From Laguncularia racemosa (Eukaryota > Streptophyta > Magnoliopsida > Myrtales > Combretaceae): a DNA stretch of 64,000 nucleotides. How positions within the stretch are numbered: the first letter of the stretch is position 1; every line of letters begins with the position of its first letter. This document shows positions 60,901 to 64,000 of the stretch, in pieces. The notes below the pieces were generated by a model that ran no database searches, was not told the origin of the DNA, and saw only the letters and a program-made list of their open reading frames with translations. The stretch spans positions 3,100,001-3,164,000 of the forward strand of contig JBBMOL010000066.1 of the NCBI GenBank assembly GCA_037954665.1, read 5' to 3'. Made by a program: the position numbers and the translations under genes.

Positions 60901-63900
60901 TGAATTTGCACTATGTGGGTCAAATTTGATATATGAAAATCTGAAAAATTTTCTTTTTAAATTTCATTTTTTAAAGTTATTTTGGTTGATATGAGTCAAA
61001 AAGTGATTAGCCTATAAGAACCTGGAAGACAATGAATCATGTCAATTTCATTTCATATCAATAAGCACTTGTAAGGGTGACTGATGCCTTTGTCAAGATC
61101 TCTATGCATATATTTTTCCCGGGCTGCTATCCTGTGCATATGCAGTTAAGTGTCAATTTCTAGAAGAGTGGGCATATTGCATTTAGAAAACGATGCACAG
61201 TTTCTTCTTACCATATTATCTCATCTTTGTGCAGTAATTTCTGCTATAAAGTTTGAGGCTTACGAGGACTGAGGTTTTGGACTCATATAATTAGAGGAAG
61301 CAATAAAATGGTGAAGTTACCATTTTAATAATCATGCAGAATCATTTGTACAACCATTCAACCAAGTGTTTGCTCAACTAACATAAATTATCTAAGGCAC
61401 GTCATCATCCATTTATGAAAAAGACTGCCTTAGTAGGAGAATGATGTCACTATAGAAGCTTCAAGAAAATGCAAATGTTTTAGGAAAAAATTACTCTTAA
61501 AATGATGTATTGTATAAAAAATAAATTACCTACCTAGGAAAGTATCTCTTTTGTATAAACGATGTGGTCATTCAATTCAAATAGAATATGTTATTCAATC
61601 TCAGAGAGAGCTTCAAGTACAAAGAAAATAACAAGGGAAAAATTTTCATCTATACCTTCGAGAAAAGTTCTGACGACCAGGAGATTTTTACTTGTTTAGC
61701 CAGAATTTCATGTTTAATCTGGCAGCATTGCCATGGACTGATACTTGTCCTGACGATGAGCATTGTTGCTTAACAAGAGTAGGTAATAACCTTTACATAG
61801 AACTCCGGGTGATTGCAGCAATCCCTAGTTACGTAAACCTACCATCAAAATTATTATGTATGTATTTTTGCATGTGGAAATGAAGAAAAAGAATATTTAA
61901 GTAGAGGCTCTTGTTCTGCTGACTTTGTCAAATTGATATCATTTGCCTTTTTTTTTTTTCTTTTTAAATAGTTGATTATAGTTGCATTTATGTTACCGGT
62001 ACCTGTAAGAAGAACTCAGCTTACAATTCCTGCATTGAAGAAATATTTCTATTACAAAGTTATATATGAAATGTTTGTCCAAAAAGTTCTTGGATTCATA
62101 TACCTGTCTGATATGTTGTATTGCTGGTGCAGTGATGTCTGCTGTGAGTGGACTTCAAGGCGAACTAGCAGGATTTGGTGAAAGTCAGTACTTTTCTCTG
62201 CTCTGCTCCTTTGCTATTATTATACATTATTGCTGGAAAAGAGTATAGTGAGACAGATGGTCAACTACAATGTCAAGAGAAATATAAGATAGCTAATGCT
62301 CTTCTTTTTATGTTTTTACTGGAGATTCTTACTGCACTGTGCAATGACATCTTCTACACTTGTCTAGTGAAAGTGGCTTTACATTTTCTGGTAATCAAGA
62401 ATCATATAGTTTGAAACCAAAGACCAATTTCTTCTTTTGATATTATTGTGATCATGGGATGTATGATTAAAATATACAGCATTGTTTTGTGTTTGAGAGA
62501 ATTACCTTTCTTTTTTTTTTTGGGCTATGACCAGACCGTTATTATTAGAATCATTATCTTAGAGAATCATGCTTTTTTACAAAAAGCTTGACTTTGCATT
62601 TGATTGGTGAGGTACACACATTTAATGGACCTCTTCACAATGCAGTTCAATAAACATGCAAGCAATAACCTATTGAAGGTGGTCCATCGCACCTTTTGCT
62701 ATTAAATTGTTAATGCACTTTTTGATAATCTTGTCAGAATTTCTGGCACATGTCTGTTCATAAGGCTATGCTCTTGCACCTGTCCATGTCAATGATTGGT
62801 AGGCTGAGATTGCACTGCCCACTTTGCAATGAAAATGAATATAACAAGCTAACCTAACTTCATTTCTTATGACTTGTAGTTTTGACATTCATCATCCTGC
62901 TGAACATATGTTGTTATGGTTGGCATTTCAACCTCTAATTAATCTGCATTTTCTTTTTTCTTTATTGTCTGTGGCTATTTTTACTTTCTCATTTTTATAA
63001 AGATACCGTAAGCATTCAAGATGACACTCTCCAAAGATCTTTCTGCAGATGCTGTTGTCATTGTCTCAATAATTATCCTTTTGGCTCTATTCAGCATACA
63101 ACAATTTGGAACCAGTAAAGTTGGTTTCATGTTTGCACCAGTTCTGGCTCTGTGGTTCTTTTGCCTTGGATCCATTGGAATATACAATCTTGTTACATAT
63201 GACCTATCTGTTCTAAGGGCAATAAATCCTGCTTATATCTATTTCTTCTTCAAAAAGAACAGTGGAAGTGCATGGTCAGCACTTGGTGGTTGCGTTCTGT
63301 GCATTACAGGTATGCCTCTTGTCCACACAGGCCAATAGATGAAGGAATGGCAAAAATTTTCTCCTAATTTTATTTCTAAATGATGTTAGTTTTAGCATTT
63401 TTTTTGGGTAATGGAGTGCATAGCCATAATGTGACCGGCTACCTCTAGGCACATGAACCACCCTACAAGCCCCATGCATTGGTTAAGTATAGTTTGTACT
63501 AGGTAGATATAACCTAGAAGTGTACTTCGTGGGATTTGAACCCAATACCTCATGCAAGCTGTTATGAGAGTGCCTTGGGCCTTAACCATTACACTGACCC
63601 CTTGGGGTTATTTTTAGCATTTTTGAGAAGTGAAATCTCAAAAGAGGACAACTTTTTTGTTTTTGGGCAAAAGAGAATAACTTTGCTTTATAGTTCTTGA
63701 AGCTTTACTGTGTGAAAGCATCTTGGGTAAGACTTTAAATGTGATGTTTACAGATTTACTTTCTTCTTGTATTCAACACTAAACATGCTTACAGCCATCA
63801 GTTGCCAAAGGGTTTTTCCTAGAAAACTAGCTACAAAGTGTGTCCTTTTCGTATATTTAAAGGCTTCAAGCACTTATAGTTTGAATGCCAACAGATCTGC

Positions 63901-64000
63901 CCTGCTGATAAGATCTCCAACAGTTACTTGAACACACTGCCTACAACCATAACTAGCTGTAATGGTTTATTTCAGGAGCAGAGGCAATGTTTGCTGATCT
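51989..64000 (+). CDS. KUP12: KUP/HAK/KT potassium transporter, KUP12-like (5' part)
   Basis: A proton-coupled K+ uptake permease of the plant KUP/HAK/KT family. Exons: 51989-52243, 60268-60496, 60588-60836, 62133-62183, 63049-63309 and 63976 to the window end, all GT..AG and phase-consistent, giving about 356 residues of a family usually near 800. The hydrophilic N-terminus (1-85) has RWVDGSEVDSE and RVDSFDVEAMEI, best matching KUP12. Membrane segment 1 holds the family signature GVVYGDMGTSPLYVF (101-115). Later come ANDNGEGGTFALYSL, SSFRLKLPTPELERAL, a strong segment ending MIIGDGILTPA, FSIQQFGTSKVGF and SALGGCVLCITGAEAMFADL. The start is the ATG giving the family-like MEEDDKIEEAN. Intron 1 (8024 bp) holds a chromovirus; intron 5 holds a SINE. 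Coding exons show no stop or frameshift, so the gene looks functional. Confidence 0.93.
52244..53330 (+). other. KUP12 intron 1, part before the retrotransposon
   Basis: Ordinary intron sequence starting with donor GTATAT at 52244. No other gene or element was recognised in it. Confidence 0.6.
53331..53756 (+). repeat. 5' LTR of chromovirus
   Basis: 426 bp, TGATAGTGGC to ..GCCGCTAACA. It aligns end to end with 59478-59903, with roughly twenty differences by eye, so the insertion is of moderate age. A 'tatatttaagg' near 53549 may be its TATA region. Confidence 0.95.
53760..53776 (+). other. Chromovirus primer-binding site (initiator Met tRNA type)
   Basis: Three bases after the LTR: TGGTATCGGAGTAGGTT, close to the usual TGGTATCAGAGC that pairs with the 3' end of initiator Met-tRNA. 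Confidence 0.8.
53780..54829 (+). pseudogene. Chromovirus gag and protease start
   Basis: Begins MDNWKK.. near 53780. The longest intact piece (54218-54757) includes SSVEHYQQRFKQLSAQV (gag capsid-like) and the zinc finger CFNCNEPFTVGHRCKKLF typical of chromovirus gag. Then comes the protease catalytic site VLIDSGST at about 54808-54831. The solo LTR is inserted directly after this triad; the frame resumes at 56346 with HSFICANLV. Stop codons occur at about 53890, 54061, 54201 and 54756. Confidence 0.88.
54830..56345 (-). mobile_element. Athila-type solo LTR inside the chromovirus protease
   Basis: 1516 bp from TGATCGTTGTC to ..GTGACTTATCA, flanked by a perfect 5-bp duplication GCACC (54825-54829 and 56346-56350). 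Read on minus it starts TGATAAGTCACAAAATACCC and carries the conserved 'gcacttacctattgc' stretch near its end, as in the Athila LTRs at 6660 and 26125. No internal domains are present, so it is a solo LTR. It is the youngest layer in this nest. Confidence 0.93.
55960..56141. repeat. 71-bp tandem repeat in the solo LTR
   Basis: 'gtacatgggtgtgtactttg' at 55960 recurs as 'gtgcatgggcgtgtatcttt' at 56031 and 'gtgcatgggcgtgtatcttg' at 56102: three units at a 71-bp period, the last partial. Each unit contains GTGTAC/GTATAC words that form short inverted repeats. Confidence 0.9.
56351..59477 (+). pseudogene. Chromovirus pol remnant (protease end, RT, RNase H, integrase, chromodomain)
   Basis: Frames shift repeatedly. 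Landmarks: LVRKGDNTWQFCVDYRALNE (RT, about 56941-57000); MSFGLTNAPSTF and VFFDDILVYS (RT palm, the Y-V-D-D site here F-F-D-D, about 57180-57300); VVECDASNHGLGAVL and YEKELIGLTKAVHHW (RNase H, about 57703-57865); FMDFIDGLP, VVVDRFSKYGHFVAM and SIVSDCDPTFTSTFWKEL (integrase core Asp residues, about 58466-58695); YHPQSDGQTEVVN (about 58732-58770); and a chromodomain-like LIHxKGYSHVDAT near 59374-59412. At least ten in-frame stops. Confidence 0.92.
59463..59477 (+). other. Polypurine tract of chromovirus
   Basis: CGAAAGGGGAGTGA lies immediately before the 3' LTR, the expected plus-strand primer site. Confidence 0.8.
59478..59903 (+). repeat. 3' LTR of chromovirus
   Basis: Full-length partner of 53331-53756; ends GCCGCTAACA followed by the target duplication GCTGT. 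Confidence 0.95.
60837..62132 (+). other. KUP12 intron 3, nothing further recognised
   Basis: 1296 bp between exons 3 and 4, AT-rich; small ORFs here (for example 61588-61773) are not supported. Introns 2 (91 bp) and 4 (865 bp) likewise show no embedded feature. Confidence 0.6.
63403..63611 (-). mobile_element. tRNA-derived SINE (Au-like) in KUP12 intron 5
   Basis: On minus it starts near CCCCAAGGGGTCAGTGTAAT, has an A-box-like GTGTAATGGTTAAGG, a B box GGGTTCAAATCCC (about 63531-63543), and ends ..CATTACCC followed by T/A-rich sequence. This is the layout of tRNA-derived SINEs, and the GGTTCAAATCC and ..ATTACCC features recall the Au family. A 13-bp target duplication TTTTAGCATTTTT flanks it (63390-63402 and 63612-63624). 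It is antisense to KUP12 and about 209 bp long. Confidence 0.85.

Overview
This window is nuclear DNA from a flowering plant. It is AT-rich, has intron-split genes with GT..AG borders, and carries layered plant retrotransposons. Gene structure and element lineages fit a dicot; I cannot name the species. Two real host genes are visible: an RSZ21-type SR splicing factor on the minus strand (coding 31865-35537, complete, 5 coding exons, 181 residues) and the 5' half of a KUP/HAK/KT potassium transporter closest to KUP12 on the plus strand (51989 to the window end, 6 exons seen, the last cut by the window edge). Most of the remainder is transposable elements and their decay products.

Layout. 1-5463: intergenic DNA with one unrecognised small ORF, a probable old LTR and a 56-bp tandem duplication. 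5464-26202: a nest. The outer element is a plus-strand Athila-like Ty3/gypsy element that lost its reverse transcriptase, RNase H and integrase. Inside it lies a minus-strand Tat-lineage element (10107-24091) with two RNase H domains and a 3' untranslated region made of 12 copies of a roughly 80-bp repeat. The Tat element is itself broken by a solo Tat LTR (15268-17932, CATAT on both sides) inside the integrase and by an LTR-like block at 19665-21139, followed by a segment with a pararetrovirus-like promoter. 26203-31864: gene-poor. 31865-35860: RSZ21, with a 5'-truncated LINE in intron 3. 35936-44858: intergenic, with tandem duplications, a clear hAT-type MITE and a probable second MITE. 44859-49790: a decayed Mutator-like element with a transposase on plus and a plant mobile domain (PMD) gene on minus. 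50145-50960: a roughly 145-bp tandem array. 51989-64000: the KUP12 gene, whose first intron was enlarged from about 1.5 to 8 kb by a 6573-bp chromovirus (53331-59903, GCTGT on both sides). That chromovirus holds an Athila-type solo LTR (54830-56345, GCACC on both sides). A tRNA-derived SINE sits in intron 5.

How it fits together. The two host genes are unrelated in function (mRNA splicing; K+ transport) and do not form an operon-like unit. The main interest is the clean, datable insertion history and several features inside the elements: tRNA-like modules at the same place in related Tat LTRs, family-specific short palindrome clusters in Athila-type LTRs, and PMD capture by a MULE. No CRISPR array, rRNA gene, intact tRNA gene or organelle-derived block was seen. 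Exon borders, TSDs and reading frames were read by eye; percent identities were not computed.
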